DNA from: Pseudomonas alkylphenolica
GTDB taxonomy: Bacteria > Pseudomonadota > Gammaproteobacteria > Pseudomonadales > Pseudomonadaceae
Length of the DNA stretch: 64,000 bases
Direction of reading: 5' to 3'
NCBI RefSeq assembly: GCF_016009175.1
Contig: NZ_JADUCM010000020.1
Location: 32,833-96,832, forward strand
Notes under the pieces: model-generated
Seen by the model: only the letters and a program-made list of their open reading frames with translations
Told to the model about the DNA's origin: nothing
Database searches by the model: none
Shown here: in pieces, positions 1 through 8,791 of the stretch
How the letters are laid out: every line of letters begins with the position of its first letter
Numbering within the stretch: position 1 is the stretch's first letter
Position numbers and translations under genes: made by a program

Positions 1-413
1 GAAAACACCGCTGCGGCATCGGTTGATCCAACGATCGCGCCGATCAGCAGGCCCTGTATCAGACTCAGGTTGAACAGCCAGGCGGCGACCATGCCGGTCA
101 GGCCGGTGGTGATCAGTACGCCTACCGTGGCCAGCGACAGCGCGGGCCAGAGGGCGACGCGGAAACTCGCCACGCGCGTGCGCAAGCCGCCATCGAGGAG
201 GATCACCGCCAGTGCCAGGTTGCCCACCAGGTAGGCGGTCGGGTAATTGTTGAAGATGATGCCGCCGCCATCGACGCCGGCGAGCATGCCGACGGCGAGA
301 ATGATGACCAGGATCGGAATGCCCAGGCGCGATGACAGTGAGCTGACCAGAATACTTGCACCTACCAGCAATGCGCCGATCAAGAACAGGCTATTGATGG
401 TGGACGCATCCAA
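1..413 (-). CDS. nhaP2: K+/H+ antiporter NhaP2 (CvrA-like), 5' part only
   Basis: This is the N-terminal ~137 residues of a CPA1-family cation/proton antiporter of the inner membrane; the window edge cuts off the rest. The reverse strand reads as hydrophobic helices with SRLGIPILVIILAVGMLAG, then GNLALAVILLDGGLR and GAIVGSTDAAAVFS, as in CPA1 antiporters. The likely start is a TTG at 413-411, because GGAG lies 8 bases upstream and the protein then begins LDASTINSLFLIG, as in NhaP2. No ATG is available in frame. In the family it exports K+ and protects against excess potassium. Confidence in the family is high; the TTG start is inferred. Confidence 0.85.
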   Translation of the reverse strand, partial: MDASTINSLFLIGALLVGASILVSSLSSRLGIPILVIILAVGMLAGVDGGGIIFNNYPTAYLVGNLALAVILLDGGLRTRVASFRVALWPALSLATVGVLITTGLTGMVAAWLFNLSLIQGLLIGAIVGSTDAAAVF

Positions 414-527
414 AGGCAGTACTCCGGGGAAAAGCAGGAAGGGGGCGATCAGCTGTGGATAAGCAGTTCGCGTGCCAATCGATTCTAACCTGATGAATTG
501 GCGGCATGTAAAGCGTTTCTGCAGATG

Positions 528-559
528 AAAAAAAAGCACCGCGATGGGTGCCTTTTTTT
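528..559 (-). terminator. Probable bidirectional terminator after betA
   Basis: A hairpin with stem GCACC/GGTGC and loop GCGAT is flanked by an A run on the left and a T run on the right. It can therefore stop transcription in either direction. It lies downstream of betA (minus) and upstream of nhaP2, so it probably ends the betIBA transcript. Confidence 0.7.
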
Positions 560-577
560 GTGTTGCCTGGGATGGCC

Positions 578-605
578 CTTTCGCGGCTAAAGCCGCTCCT
601 ACAGG
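578..605. repeat. REP-like element (single unit)
   Basis: The sequence TTCGCGGCTAAAGCCGCTCC is an imperfect palindrome followed by TACAGG, as in the REP family common in P. putida intergenic DNA. It lies just downstream of betA, next to a larger composite REP. Confidence 0.65.
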
Positions 606-619
606 TAGTGTGCTGCCCT

Positions 620-708
620 TGTAGGAACGAGGCTTGCCCGCGAAGAACGATAATGCGGTGTAACCAACACACCGCAGTGCCTGTTTCGCCGGCAAGCCTG
701 GCTCCCAC
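620..708. repeat. Composite REP pair with central hairpin (copy 1, inverted)
   Basis: Two REP-like arms (GGCTTGCCCGCGAAGAACGAT at the left and TTCGCCGGCAAGCCTGGCTCC at the right) flank a central palindrome GCGGTGT..ACACCGC. The same three-part structure occurs at 21230-21318 and 36387-36487, in the opposite orientation. With the unit at 578-605 and the terminator at 528-559 it fills the 309-base gap between betA and nhaP2. Confidence 0.7.
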
Positions 709-722
709 GGATCGCAGGGTTA

Positions 723-2420
723 TTACGCCTGCTTGACCTCACGCATCGCTTTGCCTTTTACCGGTGCATCCTTGGCAACGTAGTACTTGGCAGTGCTGCG
801 TGGCAACGACTGGCGGCCACGGATCTTGTCGGAGATTTTCTCGGCGATCATGATCGTGGTGGCGTTGAGGTTGCCGGTGATGATGATCGGCATGATCGAG
901 GCATCGACCACACGCAGACCCTGGATGCCATGCACGCGACCCTGGCCATCGACCACGGCCATGTCGTCGGTGCCCATCTTGCACGAGCAGGACGGGTGGA
1001 ACGCGGTTTCGGCGTGCTCACGGATGAACGTGTCGAGTTCCTCGTCCGTCTGCACGTCGGCACCCGGGCTGATTTCGCGACCACGGTAGGCGTCCAGCGC
1101 CGGCTGGGCCATGATTTCGCGGGTCAGGCGGATGCCGTCACGGAACTCCTGCCAGTCCTGCTCGGTAGCCATGTAGTTGAACAGGATGCTCGGGTGCTGG
1201 CGTGGGTCTTTCGACTTGGCCTGGATGCGGCCGCGGCTTGGCGAACGCATCGAACCCATGTGCGCCTGGAAACCGTGTTCCTGTACGCCATTGCTGCCGT
1301 TGTAGTTAATCGCCACCGGCAGGAAGTGGTACTGGATGTTCGGCCACTTGAACTCGGGACGAGTACGGATGAAACCGCCGGCCTCGAACTGGTTGCTGGC
1401 GCCGATGCCGGTACCGTTGAACAGCCACTCGGCACCAATGGCCGGCTGGTTGTACCAGAGCAGCGACGGGTACAGGGAGACTGGTTGGGTGCAGGCGTAT
1501 TGCAGGTACAGCTCGAGGTGGTCCTGCAGGTTCTCACCGACGCCCGGCAGGTCGTGGACCACCGGGATGTCGAGGCTTTTCAGCAGTTCGGCCGGGCCGA
1601 CACCGGAGCGTTGCAGCAGCTGCGGCGAGGCGATGGCACCGCTGCAGACGATGACTTCCTTGCGCGCACGGGCTTCCACGCGCTCTTCGCTGGCGCCGAC
1701 CAGGTAGGTCACGCCAACGGCACGCTTACCGTCGAACACGACGCGATCAGTCAGGGCGTGGGTGACGATGGTCAGGGTCGAACGCTTCTTGGCGGTGTCC
1801 AGGTAACCGCGGGCGGTGCTGGAACGACGGCCTTTGGGCGTCACGGTACGGTCCATCGGACCGAAACCTTCCTGCTGGTAGCCGTTGAGGTCTTCGGTAC
1901 GCGGGTAACCGGCCTGTACGCCGGCTTCGACCATGGCGTGGAACAGCGGGTTGTTGCCGGCTTTCGGCGTAGTCACGCTGACCGGGCCTTCGCCGCCGTG
2001 GTAGTCGTTCGCGCCGATGTCGCGGGTTTCCGCTTTGCGGAAGTACGGCAGGCAGTCCAGGTAGGTCCAGTCTTCCAGGCCTGGCAGTTCAGCCCAGCCG
2101 TCAAAGTCCATGGCGTTACCGCGGATGTAGCACATGCCGTTGATCAGCGACGAGCCACCCAGGCCCTTGCCGCGACCGCATTCCATGCGGCGGCCGTCCA
2201 TGTGCGGCTCCGGATCGGTCTCGTAGGCCCAGTTGTAGCGGCGGCCCTGCAGCGGGAAAGCCAGGGCGGCCGGCATCTGGGTGCGGAAGTCGGCGCGGTA
2301 GTCCGGGCCGCCGGCTTCGAGCAGCAATACAGTGACGCCTTCGTCTTCGGTCAGGCGGGTCGCCAGGGTGTTACCGGCAGAACCGGCACCGACGATGATG
2401 TAATCGAATTCATGGGACAT
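723..2420 (-). CDS. betA: Choline dehydrogenase BetA
   Basis: Membrane-associated FAD enzyme of the GMC oxidoreductase family that oxidises choline to betaine aldehyde (and can oxidise the aldehyde further) for glycine betaine synthesis. The N-terminus shows the FAD-binding Rossmann motif GAGSAG at residues 11-16. A GMC signature follows (GRGKGLGGSSLING, residues ~82-95), and the C-terminal catalytic His lies in FHPSCSCKMG near residue 475. At 565 residues it is the usual length. It is the last gene of betI-betB-betA, 81 bases after betB, and is presumably repressed by BetI. Start ATG at 2420 has an AGGG-type site upstream. The C-terminal tail is Lys-rich and looks normal. Confidence 0.95.
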   Translation of the reverse strand: MSHEFDYIIVGAGSAGNTLATRLTEDEGVTVLLLEAGGPDYRADFRTQMPAALAFPLQGRRYNWAYETDPEPHMDGRRMECGRGKGLGGSSLINGMCYIRGNAMDFDGWAELPGLEDWTYLDCLPYFRKAETRDIGANDYHGGEGPVSVTTPKAGNNPLFHAMVEAGVQAGYPRTEDLNGYQQEGFGPMDRTVTPKGRRSSTARGYLDTAKKRSTLTIVTHALTDRVVFDGKRAVGVTYLVGASEERVEARARKEVIVCSGAIASPQLLQRSGVGPAELLKSLDIPVVHDLPGVGENLQDHLELYLQYACTQPVSLYPSLLWYNQPAIGAEWLFNGTGIGASNQFEAGGFIRTRPEFKWPNIQYHFLPVAINYNGSNGVQEHGFQAHMGSMRSPSRGRIQAKSKDPRQHPSILFNYMATEQDWQEFRDGIRLTREIMAQPALDAYRGREISPGADVQTDEELDTFIREHAETAFHPSCSCKMGTDDMAVVDGQGRVHGIQGLRVVDASIMPIIITGNLNATTIMIAEKISDKIRGRQSLPRSTAKYYVAKDAPVKGKAMREVKQA

Positions 2421-2501
2421 TGCTGTTCCCTCATGTTGGCAGTAGGCAGGAAAGCGGGATAGCGCCCGGGCCTTGCGGACCGGGCGCGGCTACAGGGGTG
2501 C

Positions 2502-3974
2502 TCAGAACACCGAGTTGTAGCTGCCCAGCTCTACCTGTACCGATTTGATGCGGGTGTATTGCGCCAGCGAGCTCACGCCGTTCTCACGGCCGACACCGGA
2601 CTGCTTGTAGCCGCCAACCGGCATTTCAGCAGGCGACTCGCCCCAGGCGTTGATCCAGCAGATACCGGCTTCCAGCTGGTGGATGATGCGGTGGGCGCGG
2701 CTGATGTCGTTGGTGCAGACGCCGGCGGCCAGGCCGTATTCGGTATCGTTGGCGCGACGAATGACTTCTTCTTCGGTTTCGTAGGAGAGGATGCTCATCA
2801 CCGGGCCGAAGATCTCTTCCTTGACGATGGTCATGTCGTCACGGCAGTCGGTGAACACGGTCGGTGCCACGAACGCGCCCTTGGCGAAATCGCCCTCGGT
2901 CAGACGCTCGCCGCCGCACAGTACGCGTGCGCCTTCTTCCTTGCCCTTGGCGATGTAGCCGAGCACGCTTTCCATGTGGGCGAAGCTGACCAGCGGGCCG
3001 AAGTTGGTGTTCTCGTCTTCAGGGTTGCCAACGCGGATGCGTGCAACGCGCTCGGCGATCTTGGCTTCGAAGGCCGCTTTCATCGAGGCAGGGATGAAGA
3101 CGCGGGTGCCGTTGGTGCAGACCTGACCCGAGCTGTAGAAGTTGGCCATCATGGCGATGTCGGCGGCGCGATCGAGGTCGGCGTCTTCGCAGATGATCAG
3201 CGGCGACTTGCCGCCCAGTTCCATGGTGACTTCCTTGAGCGTCGAGCTCGAAGCGCTGGCCATGACTTTCTTGCCGGTGGTGGTGCCGCCGGTGAAAGAG
3301 ATTTTCTCGATGCGCGGGTGCTCGGTCAGCCAGGTGCCGACTTCGCGGCCGCTGCCGGTCAGAACGTTGAACACACCGTCCGGCAGGCCGGCTTCGGTGT
3401 AGATTTCGGCCAGTTTCAGGGTGGTCAGCGAGGTGACTTCCGACGGCTTGAAGATCATCGCGTTACCGGCCGCCAGGGCAGGTGCGGATTTCCACAGGGC
3501 GATCTGGATCGGGTAGTTCCAGGCGCCGATGCCGACGGTTACGCCCAGTGGCTCGCGGCGGGTGTAGACGAACGAGCTGTCGCGCAGCGGGATCTGCTCG
3601 CCTTCGATGGCCGGTACCAGGCCTGCGTAGTATTCCAGCACGTCTGCACCGGTGACGATGTCGACGTAGCGGGTTTCGGAGTACGACTTGCCGGTATCCA
3701 GGGTTTCCAGGGCGGCCAGTTCGTCATTGCGCTCACGCAGGATGTCGACGGCACGACGCAGGATGCGCGAACGCTGCATGGCGGTCATTGCTGCCCAGAC
3801 TTTCTGGCCGCGCTCGGCGCTTTCTACAGCACGCTCGACGTCGGCTTGGGTAGCACGTTGTACCTGAGCGAGGACTTCGCCGTTGGCCGGGTTGATGGCG
3901 TCAAAGGTAGCGTCGCTGGAAGCGTCGACATAACCACCATCAATGTAGAGTTTTTGCAGTTCGAAACGGGCCAT
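2502..3974 (-). CDS. betB: Betaine aldehyde dehydrogenase BetB
   Basis: Cytosolic NAD(P)+-dependent aldehyde dehydrogenase that turns betaine aldehyde into glycine betaine, the second step of osmoprotectant synthesis from choline. The 490-residue protein carries the family's catalytic Glu in MELGGKSP (~residue 250) and the nucleophilic Cys in SGQVCTNG (~residue 286). The C-terminal motif EIFGPVMSI is also present. It sits between betI (30 bases upstream) and betA (81 bases downstream), a conserved BetIBA order. Length and motifs are complete, so the function is firmly supported. Confidence 0.95.
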   Translation of the reverse strand: MARFELQKLYIDGGYVDASSDATFDAINPANGEVLAQVQRATQADVERAVESAERGQKVWAAMTAMQRSRILRRAVDILRERNDELAALETLDTGKSYSETRYVDIVTGADVLEYYAGLVPAIEGEQIPLRDSSFVYTRREPLGVTVGIGAWNYPIQIALWKSAPALAAGNAMIFKPSEVTSLTTLKLAEIYTEAGLPDGVFNVLTGSGREVGTWLTEHPRIEKISFTGGTTTGKKVMASASSSTLKEVTMELGGKSPLIICEDADLDRAADIAMMANFYSSGQVCTNGTRVFIPASMKAAFEAKIAERVARIRVGNPEDENTNFGPLVSFAHMESVLGYIAKGKEEGARVLCGGERLTEGDFAKGAFVAPTVFTDCRDDMTIVKEEIFGPVMSILSYETEEEVIRRANDTEYGLAAGVCTNDISRAHRIIHQLEAGICWINAWGESPAEMPVGGYKQSGVGRENGVSSLAQYTRIKSVQVELGSYNSVF

Positions 3975-4004
3975 AGTGTCCTCGCAAGTGCAGTGTGTTT
4001 TTGG

Positions 4005-4670
4005 CTATCCGAGCGGCGCTCCTGCCCGTTGGGCATTTGCGGCGCGTGATGGTTCAGAGGCCCGGGTTTGTGTGTTCGGGCTCGTCTGCTTCGCCAGTTG
4101 TAGATCCATGTATTCGTAAGCGATTTGCTGCGCCTGGTCGGTGTCGAAGGCGTCTCCGGACAGCGCACCGCGCAGCCACAGACCGTCAATCAACGCTGCC
4201 AGTCCACGGGCCGCGCTGCGCGCTTCGGCGAGCGGCAGTACACGGCGGAACTGACAGCACAGGTTGGAATACAAGCGGTGATCGTTGATCCGCTGCAACC
4301 TGTGCAATGACGGCTGGTGCATGCTGGTGGACCAGAACGCCAACCAGGTTTTCATTGCCGGGCCGTTGACCTGACTGGCGTCGAAGTTGCCTTCGATGAT
4401 CACCTGCAGGTGGGCACGCGGGCTGTTGTCCTTGAGCGCCTGCCGGCGGGCGGCGACGTTCTCGTTCAGCACGCTCATCAAGTACCGCATGGTCGCTGCG
4501 ATCAGGCCGTTCTTGTCCTGAAAGTAGTGACTGATGATGCCATTCGACACACCGGCCAAACGGGCGATCAGCGCAATGCTGGCATCCCCCATGCCGACCT
4601 GGTCGACCGCCAGCAATGTGGCTTCGATCAACTGTTGGCGGCGAATGGGTTGCATACCGACCTTGGGCAT
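4005..4670 (-). CDS. betI: TetR-type repressor BetI
   Basis: Choline-responsive TetR-family repressor of the bet genes. The N-terminus (MPKVGMQPIRRQQLIEATL) and the helix-turn-helix (IALIARLAGVSNGIISHYFQ, residues ~33-52) match BetI closely. The family is usually about 197 residues; this one is 221, because after LQLAKQ it continues for about 25 residues in a polar Ser/Ala/Arg tail instead of stopping. The start ATG at 4670 is 70 bases from the palindrome at 4741-4760, the probable autoregulatory operator. It is the first gene of betIBA and divergent from betT. Confidence 0.92.
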   Translation of the reverse strand: MPKVGMQPIRRQQLIEATLLAVDQVGMGDASIALIARLAGVSNGIISHYFQDKNGLIAATMRYLMSVLNENVAARRQALKDNSPRAHLQVIIEGNFDASQVNGPAMKTWLAFWSTSMHQPSLHRLQRINDHRLYSNLCCQFRRVLPLAEARSAARGLAALIDGLWLRGALSGDAFDTDQAQQIAYEYMDLQLAKQTSPNTQTRASEPSRAANAQRAGAPLG

Positions 4671-5090
4671 TTTGCAAATCTCCTCAGGCCTGCGAGCAGT
4701 CGACGAGCGGCTGCCTCGGCGAAGGCCAGTCTATTTTGTTTTGATTGAACGTTCAATCAACAAAGAATAAGCTCTGCGACAATCTGTGCCATTGACAGCT
4801 TTTTCCTACAGTCGATTGGCCCAAATTGGCACCCCAAAAAGACGTGGAACCCCCGGAACACAAGGTGTTTACGGGCGCAAACGGTGCGTTGAACAGATCT
4901 GCCGAGCGGTCGCTGACTGCGCGGTCAAGCCTCGAAGAGGGACTTTTGATCTGATTTTTTCAATGCAATCGATTCGGGATCACGGTTTTTCAGAGTGCTT
5001 TTATAACACCTGCTGCTGTGGGGCTATTGCACCATTTGCTCAGGGAAAGGTTGTTTTCGTTTCTCTCGCACTGCCCGGAGCCTACGTGCA
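4671..5090. other. betI-betT divergent intergenic region
   Basis: 420 bases with no convincing gene. Besides the BetI palindrome it holds a less GC-rich stretch near 4761-5040 with short T-rich runs, fitting promoters or a long betT leader. The only open frame across it (4786-5094) shows no domain-like pattern and overlaps the betT start. Confidence 0.6.
4741..4760. promoter_or_regulatory. BetI operator (perfect 20-bp palindrome)
   Basis: TTGATTGAACGTTCAATCAA is identical to its own reverse complement. It lies upstream of betI and shares the 420-base betI-betT intergenic region, where BetI binding is expected. Assignment to BetI is by position and by the TetR preference for palindromes. Confidence 0.8.
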
Positions 5091-7094
5091 ATGAGTTCTG
5101 CCTCCCTTATCAAGACCCCCACCGAGAGGGTCCGGGTCAATAGCGTGGTGTTCGTCACCTCCGCGTTGCTGATCCTTGTGTTGACTGCCTTGCTTATCGC
5201 TGTACCGGAAAAAGCCGGCGAAGTGCTCAATGTCGCCCAGACCTGGCTGACGCGCAGCTTCGGCTGGTATTACATGCTGGTGATCGGCGGCTACCTGGTG
5301 TTCGTCATCGTTCTGGCCTTCTCCAGCTTCGGCAAGCTCAAGCTGGGCGGCAAGGATGACAAACCCGACTTCAGCTACGGCGCATGGGCCGGCATGCTGT
5401 TCTCTTCGGGTATCGGTATTTCGCTGCTGTACTTCGGCGCTTCCGAGCCGCTGGATCACTATTTCAACCCGCCAGAAGGCACGTCGGCCAGCGCCGAGGC
5501 CGCGCGCCAGGGCCTGCAGCTGACCTTCCTGCACTGGGGCCTGCACGGCTGGGCGATCTATGCGCTGGTCGGCCTGGCTGTGGGTTACTTCGCCTACCGT
5601 CACAACCAGCCGCTGGCCCTGCGCTCGGCGCTGTACCCGCTGATGGGTGAGCGCTGGGTCAAGGGTGGCGCCGGTCACGCCGTGGACATCTTCGGCATGT
5701 TCGTGACGCTGCTGGGTCTGGTGACCAACCTGGGTATCGGTTCGATGCAGGTGGCCTCGGGCCTGGAATACCTGTTCGGCATGGACCACAGCAAGACCAA
5801 CCTGCTGATCGTGATCCTGGTCATGGCTACCGTGGCCACCGTGGCTGCGGTTTCCGGGGTGGAGAACGGCATCCGTCGCCTGTCGAACCTGAACATCATG
5901 CTGTTCAGCGGCCTGCTGATCTTCGTGCTGCTGGCGGGCGACACCCTGCACCTGCTCAATGGTTTCGTGCAGAACATCGGCGACTACCTCAACGGCATCG
6001 TGCTGAAGACCTTCGACCTTTACGTCTACGAAAGCGAGGCGGGCAAGTCCGAGCGCTGGCTGGGGCTGTGGACCGTGTTCTACTGGGCCTGGTGGATTTC
6101 CTGGGGTCCGTTCGTCGGCATGTTCATCGCACGTATCTCCAAGGGCCGCACCGTGCGTGAGCTGGTTGCCGGGGTGCTGCTGATCCCGCTGGGCTTCACC
6201 CTGGCCTGGCTGTCGATCTTCGGCAACACCGCGCTGGACCTGGTGATGAACCACGGCGCCGTGGAGCTGGGCAAGACCGCACTCGAACAGCCGTCGATGT
6301 CGATCTACCAACTGCTGGAGTTCTTCCCGGCGGCCAAGATTGTCATTGGTGTGGCAGTGTTCGTCGGCTTCGTGCTGTTCCTCACCCCGGCCGATTCTGG
6401 CGCAGTGATGATGGCTAACCTGTCGTGCAAAGGCGGCCAGGTCGACGAAGATGCGCCGCACTGGATGGTGGTGTTCTGGTCGGTGGTGATCACCCTGGTG
6501 ACCGTCGGTCTGCTGTTTGCCGGTAACTTCGCCGCCATGCAGACCATGGTGGTACTGGCCGGGCTACCGTTCTCGGTGGTGCTGGTGCTGTTCATGTTCG
6601 GCCTGTACAAGGCCATGAAACAGGACAGCCAGATCGAACAGGAACAAGCCGAGCTGGCCGCTCGCGGTCGCCGCGGCTTCAGCGAGCGCCTGAGCCAGCT
6701 CGATCTGCAACCGACCCAGGCCATGGTCCAGCGTTTCATGGACAAGCAGGTCAGCCCGGCGCTCAAGGATGCGGCGCAGCAGTTGCAGAACCTGGGTGTC
6801 GAGGTGGAAACCCGGGTCGGCCAGTCGCGTTCGACCATGGGCCTGCGGGTGATGATGGAAGAAGGTAACCCGTTCGTTTACGAAGTGAGCCTGGACGGCT
6901 ACCTGGCCGCGCCAAGCGAAGCGCCGGTCGAAGGCGAAAGCGAAGTGCGCCAGCGCTTCTACCGTGCCGAGGTGTACCTGCAGAACGGCAGCCAGGAATA
7001 CGATCTGATGGGCTTCACACCTGACCAGATTACTCGCGATGTGCTCGATCAATTCGAGAGCCATCGGCAGCTGCTGGGACGGGTGTACAGCTAA
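5091..7094 (+). CDS. betT: High-affinity choline transporter BetT (BCCT family)
   Basis: Inner-membrane betaine/choline/carnitine transporter that imports choline for BetBA, probably coupled to protons. About twelve membrane helices occupy residues ~15-510. The BCCT signature is visible in FYWAWWISWGPFVGMFIARI (~residues 330-350), followed by SKGRTVREL. A soluble C-terminal domain of about 150 residues follows (~515-667), as in osmoregulated BetT proteins, where it senses osmotic stress. Start ATG at 5091 has GGAG 10 bases upstream. It is divergent from betIBA and likely under the same operator. A strong terminator follows at once. Confidence 0.93.
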   Translation: MSSASLIKTPTERVRVNSVVFVTSALLILVLTALLIAVPEKAGEVLNVAQTWLTRSFGWYYMLVIGGYLVFVIVLAFSSFGKLKLGGKDDKPDFSYGAWAGMLFSSGIGISLLYFGASEPLDHYFNPPEGTSASAEAARQGLQLTFLHWGLHGWAIYALVGLAVGYFAYRHNQPLALRSALYPLMGERWVKGGAGHAVDIFGMFVTLLGLVTNLGIGSMQVASGLEYLFGMDHSKTNLLIVILVMATVATVAAVSGVENGIRRLSNLNIMLFSGLLIFVLLAGDTLHLLNGFVQNIGDYLNGIVLKTFDLYVYESEAGKSERWLGLWTVFYWAWWISWGPFVGMFIARISKGRTVRELVAGVLLIPLGFTLAWLSIFGNTALDLVMNHGAVELGKTALEQPSMSIYQLLEFFPAAKIVIGVAVFVGFVLFLTPADSGAVMMANLSCKGGQVDEDAPHWMVVFWSVVITLVTVGLLFAGNFAAMQTMVVLAGLPFSVVLVLFMFGLYKAMKQDSQIEQEQAELAARGRRGFSERLSQLDLQPTQAMVQRFMDKQVSPALKDAAQQLQNLGVEVETRVGQSRSTMGLRVMMEEGNPFVYEVSLDGYLAAPSEAPVEGESEVRQRFYRAEVYLQNGSQEYDLMGFTPDQITRDVLDQFESHRQLLGRVYS

Positions 7095-7114
7095 CCCGTT
7101 CGGTGCATGACCCC

Positions 7115-7144
7115 AAAGGCCCTGTTCGCGAGAACAGGGCCTTT
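7115..7144. terminator. Bidirectional terminator between betT and the protease gene
   Basis: Perfect 13-bp stem AAAGGCCCTGTTC / GAACAGGGCCTTT with a GCGA loop. A and T runs on both sides let it serve both convergent genes. Confidence 0.9.
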
Positions 7145-7159
7145 GTCGTTTCAGGGGGT

Positions 7160-8644
7160 TCAGTCGTCACTGGCATTGATGATGTCGGCTTGCGGCGCGG
7201 ACTCCTGCTTGAGGATATCCACAGCCTTGGTGCAGAACTTGATCGGTAGCTTCGCCGCTGCGAGGGTATGCCGGTTGCGCGCCAGCGCGCGATAGCCCTT
7301 GGGGTCATCGCAGTCGACGGCGTCCGGGGCGCCGCGTTTGATGGTGTACAGCAGCAGGTCAGGGGTTCGATGCCAGGCTATGTCAACACCGCCATCAGGC
7401 CGCCGCACGCTGGTGAAGTTGATAACAGGCGGGCCAGCGGGAAGGAGTTTGACCGGCAGGCTCAAGGCATTGCCCATGAGTGCGTAGGACGGCCGCTCGT
7501 CCGGCTCCTGAACGCCGATTACGCACAGGAAGTTCCAGCCCGGCTGCGGCCCGATGGGCACATCGATCAGGTTTTCGCTGGCGGCAACGGCACCGCTGTA
7601 GCCGATCGGGTCTTCACAGGCCAGGGCGTCCAGGCTGGTTTTGTAGCGATAGCTCGGGGTGTCGATCTGGAACGGCAGATTCCAGGAGGGCAGTACCGGC
7701 TCACCCTCCGCGCTGGTAGCAATCTTTTGCAAGCGGTTGATGGGCGCCAGCGCCTTGAATTGAAAGGCCGGGAGCAGGTCGCAGCTCTCCAGACTCAAAT
7801 CGGCCCGACCGTCCTTGAAGCAGCCTTTGATACGTTGAACCGGTGCGGCGTAATTGGTCGTGCGGTTGTTCTGCGTTTGGTTTTCCTGTGGCGTACACGG
7901 ATTGTCCAGACCGCAGCGGGGCAGTTTGCTCGTCTCGCTTGCGACGCTGTTCACCACGCTGACGACAAGGTTGTCAGCCGCTGTGACAACCGGGCTGCCT
8001 GAAGCACCTTCGGCCAACCCGGGGCAGTGATTGCGTCGGACGTTGCGCCAGACCCAGGGCGTTTCGATGACCACGTCTGCGTTATCTTCTGCACAAGATC
8101 CAAGACGAAGACCTTGATCAGGCTGGCTGGGTTCGCCAATCACCCTGACCGCGCTGCCGGCGGCAGGGCTGGCGCCCAGTGCAAGTGGTGTTACAGCCTG
8201 GGCGATGACCTCTTCCAGGCTGCTTTCCAGCTCCAGCAATGCCAGGTCGATGCCTTGCATGCTGCTCCATACGATGCGCTTGAGGGGAAAGGTTTGACGC
8301 GCCTCTTGGGTATCGATGAAGAAGTTGAAGCTGACAGTGCCTTCCAGTAACTGATCCTGGACGATGACGCCATTGCGCTTGTCCACGCAATGACCACTGG
8401 TTATGACGTAGGCAGGCCCATTCGATGAGGTGAGTGGGTCGCGACTGTCGATCAGTGTGGCGATGCATTGCGTGTTTTTCGGAAGGGACAGGCGCCCGAT
8501 TCCACTCCACTGGCTGTTTTCGCCTTGAGCATTGGTCAGCGTCACGGCGCTGGGGGAAGGGGTTGACTCGGTTTGCTCCGCAAGTGTCTGGAGTGACGTG
8601 CAGATCAAGGCTGCCCCGAACAGGCGTTGGGTGATTGTCGGCAT
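7160..8644 (-). CDS. Secreted trypsin-like serine protease
   Basis: A 494-residue protein with a chymotrypsin-fold protease region near the N-terminus. The start is set at the ATG at 8644, because AGGAG lies 7 bases upstream and a signal peptide follows (MPTITQRLFGAALICTSLQT, cut near LAEQ). The triad is readable: His in VITSGHCVD (~residue 86), Asp in GIDLALLEL (~130) and Ser in GASGSPVV (~214). The remaining ~280 residues are Cys-containing and look like a binding or adhesion region, perhaps with an Ig-like fold near 390-450; I do not recognise them. It is divergent from the giant toxin-like gene, with 147 bases between the starts, and both are inserted between betT and the envelope cluster. 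The substrate is unknown. Confidence 0.75.
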   Translation of the reverse strand: MPTITQRLFGAALICTSLQTLAEQTESTPSPSAVTLTNAQGENSQWSGIGRLSLPKNTQCIATLIDSRDPLTSSNGPAYVITSGHCVDKRNGVIVQDQLLEGTVSFNFFIDTQEARQTFPLKRIVWSSMQGIDLALLELESSLEEVIAQAVTPLALGASPAAGSAVRVIGEPSQPDQGLRLGSCAEDNADVVIETPWVWRNVRRNHCPGLAEGASGSPVVTAADNLVVSVVNSVASETSKLPRCGLDNPCTPQENQTQNNRTTNYAAPVQRIKGCFKDGRADLSLESCDLLPAFQFKALAPINRLQKIATSAEGEPVLPSWNLPFQIDTPSYRYKTSLDALACEDPIGYSGAVAASENLIDVPIGPQPGWNFLCVIGVQEPDERPSYALMGNALSLPVKLLPAGPPVINFTSVRRPDGGVDIAWHRTPDLLLYTIKRGAPDAVDCDDPKGYRALARNRHTLAAAKLPIKFCTKAVDILKQESAPQADIINASDD

Positions 8645-8791
8645 TGAAAGACTCCTTTGTGGGTTGCCGACGTCAATGTGCGTTGTTGTGCGAAGGGCCT
8701 GCGGTACATAACGCTCAAGCAATATCTAACACCGCCGCAAAAGGCCGGGTGGCTAGCGTAGGGCTTACCGTTTGTATGGAGCACTACGTTT

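Noticed and set aside
930..2462. Long open frame on the strand opposite betA
   Set aside because: GC-rich codon bias leaves long antisense frames open; betA is unmistakable and the opposite frame has no recognisable domain.
4786..5094. 102-codon frame upstream of betT as a small gene
   Set aside because: No ribosome site or domain pattern, and it overlaps the betT start; more likely leader DNA.
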